A stretch of 64,000 bases of DNA from Diphasiastrum complanatum (GCA_029204225.1 CM055107.1:28669410-28733409); one strand, 5' to 3'. Shown: positions 10,401-24,051, numbered from the stretch's first letter. Notes: generated from the letters alone by a model not told the origin. Numbers and translations are program-made.

Positions 10401-11411
10401 CAAATTCTGTGTCCATTGCAACTTTCCATTGATCAGCATCAGGAGTTGACACTGACTCTGATACAATGCTTGGTTCTTGCACAAAATAGCAGGTTGGATC
10501 ATCCATAAATCAGAATGGAGGTTGTTTGGATCGGTTTGATTTTCTTGGCTAAACTTTGATCCTTTGATGTGATTCGATCCGTTGAGGTTCTGACTCATTT
10601 TTCAAGTCAGTATTGATTTTTTGTTGTTCAATCCTAGAGCTGTTTTTGATACTTGGATTGGAATTTTCTCGGGCTTTTCCCTTGTGGTCGAAAAATTGGT
10701 CTTCCACAAAAATGACGTCTCTTCCGGTGAATGATTTTTGGGTTTCCAAATTGTAGAGTTGCCTTGTGATCTGGGGAGTAGTCTATGAAAATCCATTTTA
10801 TGCTTGTGTCGTCCAACTTCTTTCTTAGATCAACAGGGATATGAGAGTAAGGAATGCATCCAAACACTCGAATATGCTTGAGTGATGGTTTCGATCCTGT
10901 CCATATGTCATAAGGTGTTTTGAAATTGAGGGCCGCTGTGATGGATTGATTCTGTAAATAGGCAACAGTCGTAATAGTTTCTGCCGAAAATTTCTTACTG
11001 AGGGGAGTAGCTCGTTGTATATTGTTGATGTATTCCGTTTGCCTTGCAGAACTCCTTGAATTCGATGGAGATGAATTCTCCCCCTCCATTAGTACGTAGA
11101 GCCTTGATTTTCCTCTGGGTCTGATTTTCAGCAGATGCTTTGAACTGTTTGAAGAACTTGAATGCTTCGGATTTATTCTTCAGAAAATAAGTTACAGTTC
11201 TTCGAGAAAAATCATCAATAAAAGCTAGAAAATAAATGGATCCCCCTATGGAAATAATCTGCATCGGGCCACAAATGTCACTGTGTACAAGATCTAGCAA
11301 ATCTCTAGAAGTATGAATTGAATAAAAAATGAATGGACTTCTAGCATGTTTGCTGATAATACAACTTTCACAAGGAGAGGTAGGTTTGCTAATAGATGGA
11401 GAATCTTGCAC
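10400..11411 (-). pseudogene. Copia C integrase and linker
   Basis: The right part (11411-10995) has the CESCIISKHARSPF zinc-binding end, HSDICGPMQIIS with the first Asp intact, a FIDDFSR strand, and LRTNGGGEF where the second catalytic Asp is Asn. The left part (11089-10634) carries AYLQNQSITAALNFKTPYDIW and RVFGCIPYSHIPVDLRKKLDD. The stretch with the catalytic Glu (NG.AERKN) is lost between them through a local rearrangement near 11045-11090. The linker toward RT fills 10400-10640. It would be inactive. Confidence 0.8.
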
Positions 11412-12340
11412 TAAATTCTAATTCGACATTTGCTGAATACTATTGAAATTTAAATGGCCTAGTCTGAAATGCCACTAAATTCTAATTCAACATTTGTTGA
11501 ATACTATTGAAATTTAAATGGCCTAGTGTGAAATGCCACAACATATTAGTGGATTCAGAAGTAGAAGTGTGAAGAGCTTGACTATTTATAGAATAGCAGT
11601 GACAAGCTTGTAAAGATAGCCACATTTTCTATCAAAAGCTAAACATTTTTTTAGATTTGTCAAGAATGGTGCATCCCTCTGTATTGAATTCGACCCTATG
11701 ACCAGAATAAGTGATTCTGCTTATTGAGAGTAGATTTTTGGTAAGATTGGGAATGTGAAGAACATTGGACAACAACTTTACTTCACCTTGCTAAAATTCA
11801 GCCCTAACTATTTCTTCACCCTTGATGGAATGAGATGAGTTGTCTCCAAGCTGCACAACTAGAGAATGGGTGAATGGATTGTAGTCTTGGAACCAGTCTC
11901 GATGGTGAGTCATATGTTGAGTTGCTCCCGAGTCCAAATACTAGGAATTGATATCCTACTGTTCTCCTACCTTGGTCATGAAGGCTATTTCATCTTCCTC
12001 TTGTTGCTGGATCGAGTGACTGGTTGATGCAACATTTGCTTGTTGTTGGAACTGCTTCTTCCTTTCATTGTTGTATTTCAAAGTTCTACAGTCCTTGATG
12101 AAATGGCCAGTTCTCTTACAAAATAGTTTCTGCATTGGCTGGTATGATGAAGTTCTTGAGCTCGATCCTGAGTTCGATTATGAAGTCGATCCAGGCTGCA
12201 TTGTTGCTCTTCATGTCAGGATAATCTGACTTTGTAGATCTCTTGGATTTGAACTTCTGATTTTTCTTTGAATATAGAGTTTGGGGATCCATCAGAGGAG
12301 GATGCAGTTCTTTTGATCCCCTCTTGAAGAAGCATCGAAA
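11412..12340 (-). pseudogene. Copia C protease, zinc knuckle and pre-integrase region
   Basis: A protease motif DSGATQHMTHH lies near 11905-11935. Upstream (12091-12137) is a nucleocapsid knuckle reading LFCKRTGHFIKDC, in which the first Cys of the CCHC set is replaced. The pre-integrase segment (LWHFTLGHLNFNSI) is around 11440-11560 and has a local duplication of about 75 bp (11417-11475 and 11476-11540). No continuous frame exists. Confidence 0.7.
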
Positions 12341-12858
12341 TTACTGTTTATAGAGTGAGATGTTGCTGGGTCGAAATAGCCATGACCCAAGTTTCATAGG
12401 CATCAAACAAACTCGATAATAGAGTCATTATTGCATCAGAATCTTTGATGACTGAGCCGGTTGCAATCATCTGCTCCATGACATTTTTGAAAGTGTTGAG
12501 ATGGCTTGAAACACTATCTGCATAAGACATTCTCAATGTGAAGAACTACTTTCTCAAATGAAGTTTGGAATATTATAGAGGGTTGCTAGGATGTCCCAAG
12601 CATCTTTAGTAGTCTGAGCAGCTCAAATATGACTTATTTGGGAGTATTTGATATTGAGTGTGATTAAGCAAATGCCTTCCCATCTTGTTGTCTCCATTTG
12701 GTGATGATGGCTACATCACCCTCAAGTTTGACTTTTGTGCCATCAACGATGTTCCATAGTTCTTTGGCAAGTTATACTAGCTTCATCTTGAACTTCCAGA
12801 GATGGTAGTTCTCTCCATCGACTTTGTCAATCAAAGATGAACTAGAAGACGTATCCAT
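12341..12858 (-). pseudogene. Copia C gag
   Basis: Gag starts at the Met of MDTSSSSSLIDKVDGENYHLWKFKMKL (12858 leftward), the typical copia Gag N-terminus. The frame breaks near 12772. Further pieces in other frames include LSSLFDAYETWVMAISTQ (12348-12536), corresponding to the LLGSLP.SY motif. It lies about 135 bp downstream of the primer-binding site, as expected. Confidence 0.75.
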
Positions 12859-12993
12859 TCTGGGGTAAAGAGTGAGATCATTGGTAGAAACAACGATATC
12901 AAAATACTGTTGGCTATGCACTTGCTGAAAACGATGTCTTGGTAGAAACAAGACTGATAACCTGCAATAGAAATGCAGATTACTGAACCACCC

Positions 12994-13005
12994 GCTCTGA
13001 TACCA
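12994..13005 (-). other. Primer-binding site of copia C (initiator tRNA-Met)
   Basis: On the minus strand the 12 bases read TGGTATCAGAGC, the standard site complementary to the 3' end of plant initiator tRNA-Met. It is followed on the plus strand at 13006 by TG, the expected LTR edge. Confidence 0.85.
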
Positions 13006-13230
13006 TGTCAAAAAATGGTTGGTTATTAGAAATGAGTTTTGATACCATATGTCGTGAAAATGATGGGCAGAAGGATTGATTGATATCAGATTGAAAGAGA
13101 TTTGACAGAAACAGAACTCTGATATCAAATTGAAAATGTGTAATAGCAACAAAAGTTTTAGCAACGGATGGTTGCGGATCGGAAGTGCATCAGTTACCAG
13201 CAAAAAAGATCAAGATGAATGAACAATAGG

Positions 13231-13602
13231 AATGCGCAATAGAACAAAGCAGTAGTGTAGACAAAAACTTGCACTCTGATTGATTAAAAAATGAGTACAA
13301 TAGCTTGAAGCAACAACGCGAGGCTGTGTATCGAAGAATAGCGCTTCAGCTGAATGTCATTGAGCAAAAACTAGTTGGCTACAGAGTAATGCCTAGCGAA
13401 TAAATAAATCTGATCAAGGCGTTGGCTCCATTGTAGATTCACATTGATTATTGGATGTCAGTGATCAGTACATTGAAAGCATGACATTAATCTGCTTAAT
13501 TTACTACATTCGTCCTACAGTAGGTAGTCGTCATTCTGACCATAAATGCATGTATAGAGTAGGGGGACTATCAACGTCATGACGTGGGTCGGATTTGTGG
13601 TG
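13231..13602. repeat. Repeat R, copy 2 (uninterrupted)
   Basis: This is the direct-orientation partner of 7708-8576 without the 499-bp insertion. It lies right of the putative 5' end of element C. Conserved blocks include TTCACATTGATTATTGGATG and GACGTGGGTCGGATTTG. No coding potential is seen. Confidence 0.75.
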
Positions 13603-14245
13603 CAAAAAATTATCAGAGGTGTAGTCAGCTCAGCTAAGGACTGAGGCATGGATGGAAATCGTCAAAAGTGTGAGGTATCTGCTCGTCTGAATGAGGAACT
13701 AAAACTTAGATATGGCTCAGCCGATCGGGTGGAATGATTTGTTCAGGTAAAACAGTTTGGTAAGGGGCTGGAACAATGCCATTCTGACAGGATGTGGCAT
13801 TGAGATGATGGGTTCTTCTTAGTAGCGTACTAGTAGCAAGCGTTCAACCAAAATCAATGTGGAATGTGCGGTGTTTGACAAGCCCCAGTAGCGCTACCCC
13901 TCAGCTTGTGAAGATGTGTGGGTTGATAAGATGTTGAACTTTTGGCATGTGGCAGTTTGTGGATCTTGGAAAAGAATGGCGCTCGTGATAACTAATGAAT
14001 GTCGTGCTCGTGAAGCATTGGATTAGCCAATGAGAATAAGGGGCCAAAGCCTACCCCAAGTGAGAAAAATCCCGAGCCTGCAAGAACATTCAAAAGGACA
14101 CAATGGAGCCAAACCACCCAACCAAGTAGAAGGTCAAGATCAGTGAACATAAGCTTCACCCCTAAGCCATGGTATGTGAATACTTGAAGAGAGAGAGGAG
14201 ATGATAATCCAAAGAATAAATTCTCAATAGTAGGAAGGCAAGTTG

Positions 14246-14246
<1 letters not shown>
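13603..14246. other. Spacer without recognisable genes
   Basis: I see no conserved ORF, RNA gene or transposon domain here. Confidence 0.5.

Positions 14247-14328
<82 letters not shown>
14247..14328. repeat. (CA)41 microsatellite
   Basis: An uninterrupted CA dinucleotide tract of 82 bp. It creates an artificial Cys/Val-repeat open frame on the minus strand (13992-14393) that should not be taken as a gene. Confidence 0.97.
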
Positions 14329-14329
<1 letters not shown>

Positions 14330-14837
14330 GCCTACATAGGCTTGTGCATGAGTCCATACAACTCCCACATTGACTGATCTCACTTGAGTTCAAATTGATA
14401 GTCTCTCTGGATGCATATTAGATGTCACACATTGCTAAACATGTCACTGTAGAAGTGCCTTGGTCCTCATAAGATTATTAATTACAAACTCTTCCTTCAA
14501 CAATATTTTGAGGCATAATCAATAATCTTGAGTATTGGAGGGCCTAATACCCATGTCAAAGGTTATTTCAAATCCTTGATATTGGACATGGACATAAAGT
14601 GAAGTTTTTTTTTACGCTTTTGAATGTATCCCAAGAATCAATCCGACCTATCCATCTAATTAAGCACTTAGAATGATTTATGAATTGTTTATCTATGACC
14701 TTGAGTACTTTTCTAAGATCCTAAAGGTACAGTAAGCGATAAATCCTCCGATTGGATTTGATCCTCTCCAAGGCAAGGTATTACCTTCTTGTAAATAATT
14801 TACACGAAACATCAGGTGAATAGCCAGCTCACCCTTG

Positions 14838-16060
14838 AGATCAAGTCCAAAAGTTAAGGAAATCAATATAATTATAGTTAAAAATTATCCACAATATCTC
14901 GTAAACAATTCATAGCACTTCCAAGAACATATATACTTAGAATATCTAAGAATTCTAAGGTATAACGTGTCGATTAACTTAAAATTTCTAGGAGACTTAT
15001 CAAGGCTCATACAAGTCTTAACTTTGTTTAGAGTAACAAAAATACTCACATGAGTTAATTGCACCATTTATAGCACCTAAAGTGGAAAATATGCAACCTT
15101 AGGAATCTTAGTAAATTTGTTGTCTCCATAATAACTCGAGATTTAGTTTGAACACCACACCCAAGCATAAGTAGATCATAGTATGTAGTAGAGTATTTTC
15201 TAATAATGTAAGCAAGCTCTCTTTGAGAAAAGTAACCTTTCCAATGAGAATGCTTGTGAGACACATTGTCTTCAATTATTTTTTTCTTGGAGCAAAGAGA
15301 ATCAGATATTCCAAATCACCGATCTAATATCTTGTCTCAATCAAGAATTGAAAGTTACTCATCATTTCTAAAAATCATTGCATTTTCACATAATTCTCAT
15401 ATTTATGACCCATCAATCACAATCTATTTGACTCCCAACTCATACTTATGCATTAGAGAATACAAGAGTGCATGTCAAAAACACACAACTCAGAAAATAT
15501 AAGATTCATTCCAACTTCATGATTATTCAATATATCCAAATTCTACATTTTATTTGGTAGTCAAAGACAGAAAACATACCAAAACAGTTTTGATATTCAT
15601 CTTCTTCAACCACAAAAACATTGAGGTTTTTGTCTAGAATTGAATCTAGATATTTAAAGTTCTACCAAATTTCAACTAAATTCAGTTGCTATTTTTGGAT
15701 TTGTTAGGTTTTGTAGTTGAGCTTTCTGGGATACTAACACTAATAATTAAGTCTATCTCTCATTGGAGAGATACTCTACTACCAAGAATTCAATATAGTC
15801 TATGCACATAACATTTATGATAAATCCCCATGACTCATAAAATATGTAAGTTATAAGAAATAAATGTATAATCCAAACGATTCTTGGTGAATTATCTTCA
15901 TATTGCTCATCTAACCAATTAACTTTATTCAAGAGTAGCTTGAATACTCAAGTTAATTGATGATGATTCAAGAATCTCAAATGTCTAGGCGTAGGCCTCA
16001 CTTATACTAGTATAGCATCACACTTAGGTCCTCTTTTGAATAATTTTTGAATGTAAGAGG
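14838..16060 (-). repeat. Dispersed repeat S, minus-strand arm
   Basis: The reverse complement of this segment aligns colinearly with 31215-32505. Shared anchors are CCTAGACATTTGAGATT, TTTTGGTATG, a TCTCCTAGA block and CTTTTGGACTTGATCT, in the same order with similar spacing. Similarity is moderate, with many substitutions and small indels, so both copies are old. No protein domain is evident in either copy; it may be a non-coding part of a large retroelement. Confidence 0.75.
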
Positions 16061-16107
16061 GCATGCATGTGGGTAAAAGTGGTAAGAAGACCATGTAATA
16101 AATATAA

Positions 16108-16110
<3 letters not shown>

Positions 16111-16139
<29 letters not shown>
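16111..16139. repeat. (TG)n microsatellite
   Basis: A 29-bp TG tract adjoining the end of repeat S. Confidence 0.9.
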
Positions 16140-16141
<2 letters not shown>

Positions 16142-16242
16142 GTAAGACCCAAGTGCGATGACTTCCAACTAAATATAAAACCCCTTGACCTTGGTCAACA
16201 TTGCACCATCATGAGCAAATTTATTGTTCATTATGACCTTCA

Positions 16243-16344
<102 letters not shown>

Positions 16345-16710
16345 TTTGTCACATGCATGTTTTGTTTAAAAGGAAAGCTTATTTCACAAGAACTTTCATC
16401 TAATAGTATGGCGTGTCATGTTGAATATTCTAGTATGGCGTGTCACGTCAAATATTCTAGCACTACATTAGGCCCACATATTCTATGTACTCAATTTAAA
16501 AATATTAATGCTTGTAGGTTAAATCCATAAGACTTTCTAGAAGAGTACCAACAAGTGTTAATATTTTCTAGGATCATCACGAGTGTTAAGCTTAGATAAC
16601 ATCGTTGAGACTTGATCATGCGAGAGCATCACATAATAAAGACAAGTTGAGAATGACCTACTAGAGATAACAACAGAAACTCTCATAAATAGATAGAACA
16701 TTACACAACC

Positions 16711-16942
16711 TATTATACTAATCATTATGGGTATATCATCTCCACAAAGGGAGGAACACAAAATAATATTACACACAAAGTCTACAACCAAAAAGTAGGA
16801 GTATCTTGCATGTCTAAACCATATAGCTATTATAATAATCATTATGGATATATCATCTCCACAAAGGGAGGAACACAAGAAGGTAGCTTCTGCGTTTTAC
16901 CACAAAGTAGAAGGAGTATCTTGCATGTCTAAACCATGTAGC
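16711..16942. repeat. 116-bp tandem duplication
   Basis: Units 16711-16826 and 16827-16942 share ATCATTATGG.TATATCATC, TCCACAAAGGGAGGAACACAA and AGGAGTATCTTGCATGTCTA. The middle of each unit has diverged. It has no coding content. Confidence 0.85.
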
Positions 16943-19562
16943 ATGTGTATAGATGTTCATATTAGGAAGTTATGAGAGAGACCTTGATACTAAGGTTAAA
17001 CAATTTATTATGTCTAACATCTATCTACATGGAAGTACTACCATATAGCACTGCACCAAAAGGTCTAAATATAAGGTTTTCCTAAGCCTTTATTTACATT
17101 TACTTGTGGGCTTAGAAAACAATCGTGGTATAGGTGGTCGACTAGCAAGAAGCATAAAGGCCCCACATATTTCATAAGCATATAAAGGAGCTATAATGGG
17201 TTGCATATAAGGTGCTATTTAAAGATGTAAGAGTGCCCGTGCCCACTTATACCAATTTGGTGAGTGGCTTACATGGTCAATTGAGACCTAAGCACTTGGC
17301 ATATTCTTGACCTAAAATGGCAATTGTGTGTGTGTGTGTGTTCTCCCTTTTTCCTTATAATCCGCACATACATCACTATTTACATTTGATTACAAGATTA
17401 AAGGCTCTAACCTTGGCCCAATTTCTACTCAAGGGGCTTTCTAACTTGGCCCATTTTTAAGTTTGACATACACAAGTGCCTTTCGCATCACAGTAAGAAG
17501 TTAAGAAAGGCTCTCACATCCTCCATAGTTGGTTGAGTTGGATAAGCATGACTGTAAAAAGAGTATGAATAGTTTAAACCTTTTATATTTTGCTTAGCCA
17601 AAAGACTTGGTGTGGACACGTGTGCTAGTATTAGGGCAAATCCATGCCATGCTAACCCAAGTGACCCTTACAAAGCAAGGTATGTCATGCACTACTGTCC
17701 ATACTCCTGAGCATATCCATGCTTTCTAGTTGTATCTCACCAAAGGTCTAAAGTAACACTTATTAGGGAGGGGTTAAGTATTGCCATGATTGTTATACAT
17801 AGATCATATAACAACCCTGGTATATGGACATTGCTTCGGATAGACATGTTCAATTATTAGTAACAATGTTTTTACTAGGTATTAGGGCAGATCTATGCCA
17901 TTCTAACCCTTTCGTAAAAACTACGTATCTTACGCATAGCCATGTTGTCTAAGAACGTTTTCTTGGAGTCCCTACTACGGTTGACAAGGATTTATTCAAG
18001 AACAATTCAGTTGGTTTGCTTCAAGGATAGTTAGGTATTGGGCATTAAAACCGGTTTGTAAAAGTATTGCAGTTTTAGGTTATAATGTCGTCTAGGTGTA
18101 CATTAAGTGAAAGAAAGCATTTGAAATATAGATATGTGCATGTAATGGAAAGAAAGCTTCTAAGCGATTGTCAATTAGAGCCCTCAATATCGTAGTCCAT
18201 AGCGCATAACCTGAAACACGTTAGAGGAGCCCATGCCTGGATGATAGTAGACGTATTATCTTGAGAAGGTGTCGTGCTATTCCCTCGTGTAATTTGCTTT
18301 CTTTAAATCTTACACATACATGAAGTTTCAATCATACAATGTTTTATCTATCCTTCCTACGAATCAAACTTTGCCTTAACTGATGCTTTTAATTGAAGGA
18401 GCTCTTTGAAAAGTGTTTTATACCGAGCTATTACAAAGTGTTTTACCAAATGACGTACCTATATGAAGATTAGGTAGTGTGTGATTCAAAATCGAATCCA
18501 CGATATCGTAGTAGAAGGCCGTAGTAGCAAAAAGATGCTACACCATTTACTATCTCATGACGAGATGTTTATAGCATTTGAGAAGATCATAAGAACATGT
18601 AGTATAGAAATTAGGCTTGACAAAGAATTAGGTTGGTTGCTGTCCATACAACTAGGAAAACCTTAATGCAAACATCCAGAGCAACTTGTTATGTCAACCA
18701 AGCAAGCCATAAATACTTCCTACAGTCCATCGCTGGATTGTAGGTGATTTAGTTCCCGAGCTATCATGTATTAAATGTTGTTTGGAGCCTGCTATCCATC
18801 GCTGGACAACGACCCTCACAAGTTGTTGTTTGATTTCATTGTTGGATGTAGACATGCATATGCATCGATGTCTAAGCATAAAAAAAACCTGAAATGTTTA
18901 TTAACTCAGGTTGCTGAAGATCCAGCACTGCTTATAGAGCTTAACAGTGTGTTTTTCTTGATGAAATGCAAACTAGAAGAGGTCCATCGCTGTTGAGATG
19001 GTAGAGATATCCATTTAGTGAGCAACAAAAGTGCAAAAGTGATTCATCACTGACCAGAGAGCCTCAACCATCATAAAACACCATTCATTATCTTGTTATA
19101 CAAAGATATGAGCATTCTAATGTAGAGAAACATCAACCATGATACCTAAAGTCACCCGGGATGCAATCCATAGCATAAAATGAGAATAACAGCTTACCTT
19201 ATGATAGTAATCGTAGAGTGAGAATTTGGTAGGGCGCAATCACAAGAGGAGGAGAATCAAGAGCTCCTTTCAACAAATGTTGTGGGAGGAATGGTCGAAA
19301 CTACAAGGTATATATAATGGTGTACAGTGGTGTTTCATGGAAGGTGCCTTTTTGCTTTGTAAGAGAAGTAACATATCCCGTCCATTCATTATGGTTAGGC
19401 TTAAAACCCTTTAAGAGCTAATCTTAACAAAAAAAAGGGGAGAGATTTGAATTGATGTGGTGCAAGTTGAGGGTAGCATTAGTTAAGGACCTTTAGTTGG
19501 CATTTGGTCATTGTCCGGACGTAATATGGCATAGAGAGACTCTTTTAAATGAAGAAGAATCC

Positions 19563-19621
<59 letters not shown>

Positions 19622-22600
19622 GGTTTGCACGCAGGCTTCTTTTACAACTTTCATGGGGCATATGTGGGTTTTCTCACAAAGTACTCGTTTATTTTCTTCT
19701 GTTTATGGAATCACATCAATGATACCAGTAGCTCGTCTTTTAACTTGATATTTGTAACTCCAATTCTTGGTTGATAGTTGCCTCCATATATATGAAGTAA
19801 GATATTTGATACTATCTACACACATTGGCATGGGAGAAATATTGGAATTTTAAATATTTTTGCTTCATTTGCAGCTTACAATGATCATCTTTGGCCAAAT
19901 TTTTGAAGCTTCCCCTCAATATTGTAATGTTTGTGACATTTGTTTTTAAAGTATAGCATAATTATATTTGAAGAATAGAAAAGTCTTTTTGTAGCAAAAA
20001 TTTATGAACTTGGTAAAATGGTATAGTGGTACCTTGGGTAGGTTTCCCCATGAACTTAGTTAAGTCTCTCTTCACAAATTTCATTTTCTAGGTTATTGCG
20101 CCATTTTTGTTTAAGCATTACCACATTGAATACATTTTATCTCTTCTATATGAGCTTAATGTCTTTATGTCATTAGAAAATTTACTTGACTTTGTCGTTG
20201 TCCACTCTTTTGTATGAAAGCACTTGATTTCCTAGAGTTTCTTTTAGGGTAAATTTGAACCTCATGATTGTGTGGCTAATACGTAATGCTTTGCATCTTG
20301 TGTTGAACATTGTTACTCATTAGAAGAATGGGGCGTGCTGAATGAAGTGTGGCTTATCTTATCAAGGTCTATAAAACCAAGTATAGAGTGTACGATATGG
20401 CTCAAAATTAATATATTTTTCAAGGATAATGGAATGAGTTGTGTAAGAGAAAAACTCCTTCCATATTGATGCAAGCCAAAAGTCACAAGCTACTCTACTA
20501 ATATACTTGGGGATTGTTTTCCATGTTAGGTTTAGCCTATAATTGTACACTTGTGCATAACATATGTACCTGTGCAATGATGCGATCTATGCCGGTATAC
20601 AAGTAAAAACTAATGGATAAATAAAATCTACAGTGACACCCTTTAACATTTGCAAAACTCATCTTAAGAACATTCCTAAGCATTGTCCTTAGTTGTCAAA
20701 GCCACGCCATCAATAAAGGGGTTCATTGGATGACATCACACTACATTGATTTTTTATAATCTAGAAGCATCCTTTCAATTGTAAAAGCCATTATATGATT
20801 AGTTTCTTTCAAAAGCTAGTCCCTTGATGACATTGGAATCTTTGAAAAGGTTCATGAAACTCAAAGTGGCTAGTTATCTTTGCAAAGGTTCATGAAACAC
20901 AAAGTTTGGCTAATTATCTATAGAGTTTGACATACGTCACAAATTTCCACTAGAGTTCATGATGACACTTGATCACCAATGATTGATCCTCACAAATTGA
21001 TGGTTACGTGTTGAGCAACATGCAATAATGTCTTAACATATGTCTTTTGGACCCATTAGGCTTTCTCAAAGGCCCATCAATTATCTTAAATAAAATGATG
21101 GATCCTACTATTTACTAATTTAGAATAAAATGCCACCAAATCAACAACATAGATAAATATATACAAGGGATGGGATAGTTTAACGTGTTAAAGGTTATTT
21201 GAGATCCCCACACAACTAACTTATGGCCAACACACTTTTGTGCGTATGTGCATAAAAATGTGCACCAAACCTCTGCTCACTTGTTGGGGAGTAACTAGGG
21301 ATACATGTGAAGAAAGTCAACTCTATTGATTTGATGTGAATGTAGACTTGCTTATTCATCAAGATTAGAGATGATGAACACAAAAGTTTATCCACCTTGA
21401 TGAGAAAATGGCCTAGAAGTGGTTCCATGTTTAACACATTCAAAGGCTTTTATGATTAATAGAGAGTAGCTTGTGTGTGTGAACACATTTATGTAGTGAT
21501 TCAAAAATTGTATTGTGTTTTTGTTTTATGATTTATACATAGACACACATTTATTGAATTCTTGTGGTTTTTGACAATAGATGATGCCTCCAGCTTTGCG
21601 AATTCAGATGGTATGCTTTATCACTTGATATAGGAAGCTTTGAATGCCCATATATATTTCAATAGACCTTTGAATTGAAATTTTTTCTTCTTATGGACAT
21701 GTTGCTATTGTTAGGAATTTTTAGAGTTGACAATCATTAAAATGTAGAGAATTACACACTCACATTTGAAAATATTGAAGTTTGACCAATACCCTTGCAT
21801 GTTTTGACACATCATATCTTGCTTGAAATTTTATCAAAATTTGTGTTTGAATTTTTTCATTCAGTAATGTTGACATGAAAAATATGTCTGTGAAAGGATT
21901 TAATGACATTTCTAATAGTTAATGAGATATGAAGTTTTTTGGATTTCAGTTGATAAATCACAAATTGTAATTGCTAGACTGATGTACTAAGAAAGAGTGT
22001 TTGAAATGCAAACTTTTGCATGCATTTTGCTATGAATCTAGTGTTAATAGTTGAAAGACGATAATCTATCATGGCTTTATAGTACAAGACTTGCAAAATT
22101 TGCCATTACAAATAGATATTTACTAGGTATTGATCAAACAAGATAAAACAAAATGCTTATGATAATAAATGACTACTAAGATGTCAAAAGTGATGTATTT
22201 TTACACTTGACAAATAGCAGGATGATCTACAAGTAGTGTATTGCATTTCTATCCACTCGTCTTTGATACTACGAACATTTAGAGTACCCAAAATTTGACC
22301 AGAAGTCAATAAGTGATTTTCTAATGTAAATGGTTTATCAATGAATGAAAAGTGATTATAATGTACTTCAAAAGATGTTTAAGAAATCAAACTCAATTGG
22401 GCTCAAAAAACTGCATAGAAATTAAAAAATAGATAAAAAATTGATCAAATTAAATGCATTGAGATCTTATGTGTCTTCCATAACTTGATACAAGTTTTGA
22501 GCTTATTTTGGCTTCAATTAAATGTTATTCCATCCACAAATCAATATGTTTGATCATCTTATATTATCAACATGTACATGTCTTCATCATAGCATACTCA

Positions 22601-24046
22601 AAAGGCTTGATTTTCTAAAAAAAAATTAGACTTATATTTTTTTCTAATAAATAGGAGTTCCATTGACCTTTAACAATAGCCAAATGAACTCAAAAATCTT
22701 CAAGCATATAGTAGAGGATCTAGAATATCCAAGTGGATTTTGATCAAAATTGAGATGCTTTGATAGGGCCAAAACATGCTATTTTGGGTAAAAAATGATC
22801 CAAAGGATCATGACTTTGAGCTCTTACTTAATCTTGAAAATAGTTTTGGAGGACAACATACCTAAGATTTGATACCATGTGGAAAAGTTTTAAAGGAAGG
22901 GGACCGAGTTCAATGAAAATGAACAAGCCACAATTTCTTCTTCCAATTCTTGGCAAATTGAAACGTAGATGTGACAAAATAATCATGTGTCCTAAAAACT
23001 ACTCGTGGAAGTTGCTAAAACGTTTTTTAAAACTCAAATATCGTGTGCTATTAACTTCCAAACTAGATATTTCAGGGGCCAAGGCCTCATGTTATGGCCA
23101 TATTCAGCTAAGGACATGGAATAGTCCTAATATGGTAGAGTGGCCCTTCGGTATTCAAGAATGTTGGTCATGTCGAGATTTAATTCCATGTCGAGGCCAG
23201 TTTGTGACTAATAACTTTGAGAGGACTCAGACAATCTAATTGAGACATATGGAGTAGTGCATGTACGTGTGATAGATATAGGCAGGAGGACTGCAATAAA
23301 TGAGTTTGTGTTATGTAATCTAGATTTCTTTAAAATCTTTGGGGATTTGCATAATACCAGTTATGGAGCAATTCCATCACATGGATCTTATTTAACCTAT
23401 TAGTACTGGAAATTTTTTTCTCAGACGTAATGTTCTCAGGTGAAGAGATTAATAAAACTTAATACTAACCAGAAGAGGTTAACAGTGTGTTAAGAGATCA
23501 TATTTAAAAGTCTTCTTTTTGAATCACCCTTTCATAAATGGATTATTGATATCCATTCGAAACGAAAACTTATGGATTCTCTATTATTTTGGTTGCATCT
23601 AATATGTGCCTATACTTGGTATAGGGATTCTAGATTGATTCTTCGGATCTCTAGAATATCAGATAAGGCGGTTAAGGATTTTCTTGAAGGAAGGCCTGAT
23701 GGTATGAGACATCAATAATTTTGAAAAACAAATTCTAGGACTGTAAAGATTTGATTATCAGTGGTAAATTTGGATACCTATTCGCGATATGGAAAAATTA
23801 GATCATTGGTTAATTGAAGGGTATTTTGGGAAGTTTTGAGGTTTAGTCCAGACCCAATTGAGGTATCTCATAATTTACAAAACTAGGAAACCCTTACTTC
23901 TTTGAAAGAAATTCCAAATACTAGACATCTAATTTTCATACGATCCTTCTGCTCACTGTAAAGTTATTTCTTTTCTTGAAGGACTATTATCATGTGAACT
24001 ACTACTTATAGGCATAAGATTTGGAATTTTTGGATAGATTCTAAAG
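16943..24046. other. Long AT-rich spacer without recognisable genes
   Basis: Seven kilobases with only short, compositionally ordinary open frames. None carries a motif I recognise, including a 120-codon frame at 22877-23239. Simple tracts include (TG)n near 17325 and (AG)n at 19565-19617. The last part (about 23240-24046) continues, beyond element D, into 30286 onward, because D splits it. Confidence 0.6.
19565..19617. repeat. (AG)n microsatellite
   Basis: A 53-bp GA dinucleotide tract. Confidence 0.95.
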
Positions 24047-24051
24047 TCTTT

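Larger units (their letters stand above)
8891..13005 (-). mobile_element. Ty1/copia element C, full internal region, decayed
   Basis: The minus strand carries, in order, a primer-binding site (12994-13005), gag (12858 leftward), protease, integrase, RT, RNase H and a polypurine tract (8891-8900), all in the copia arrangement. Many frameshifts and stops interrupt it. The sequence right of the primer site (13006 onward, starting TG) should be a 5' LTR, but it does not resemble the putative 3' LTR at 8577-8890. Either one LTR was replaced by recombination or the element is a chimera of two families. Confidence 0.8.

Noticed and set aside
8577-13602. 8577-8890 and 13006-13602 as a matching LTR pair of C
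   Set aside because: The two sequences do not align; only the separate repeat R is shared by the flanks, and in a different position relative to the element ends.
13992-14393. Minus-strand Cys/Val-repeat protein
   Set aside because: It is generated entirely by the (CA)41 tract.
19497-19748. Arg/Glu-repeat protein
   Set aside because: It is an (AG)n microsatellite translation.
22877-23239. 120-residue protein on the plus strand
   Set aside because: No motif, no intron or neighbour support, and composition like the surrounding spacer.
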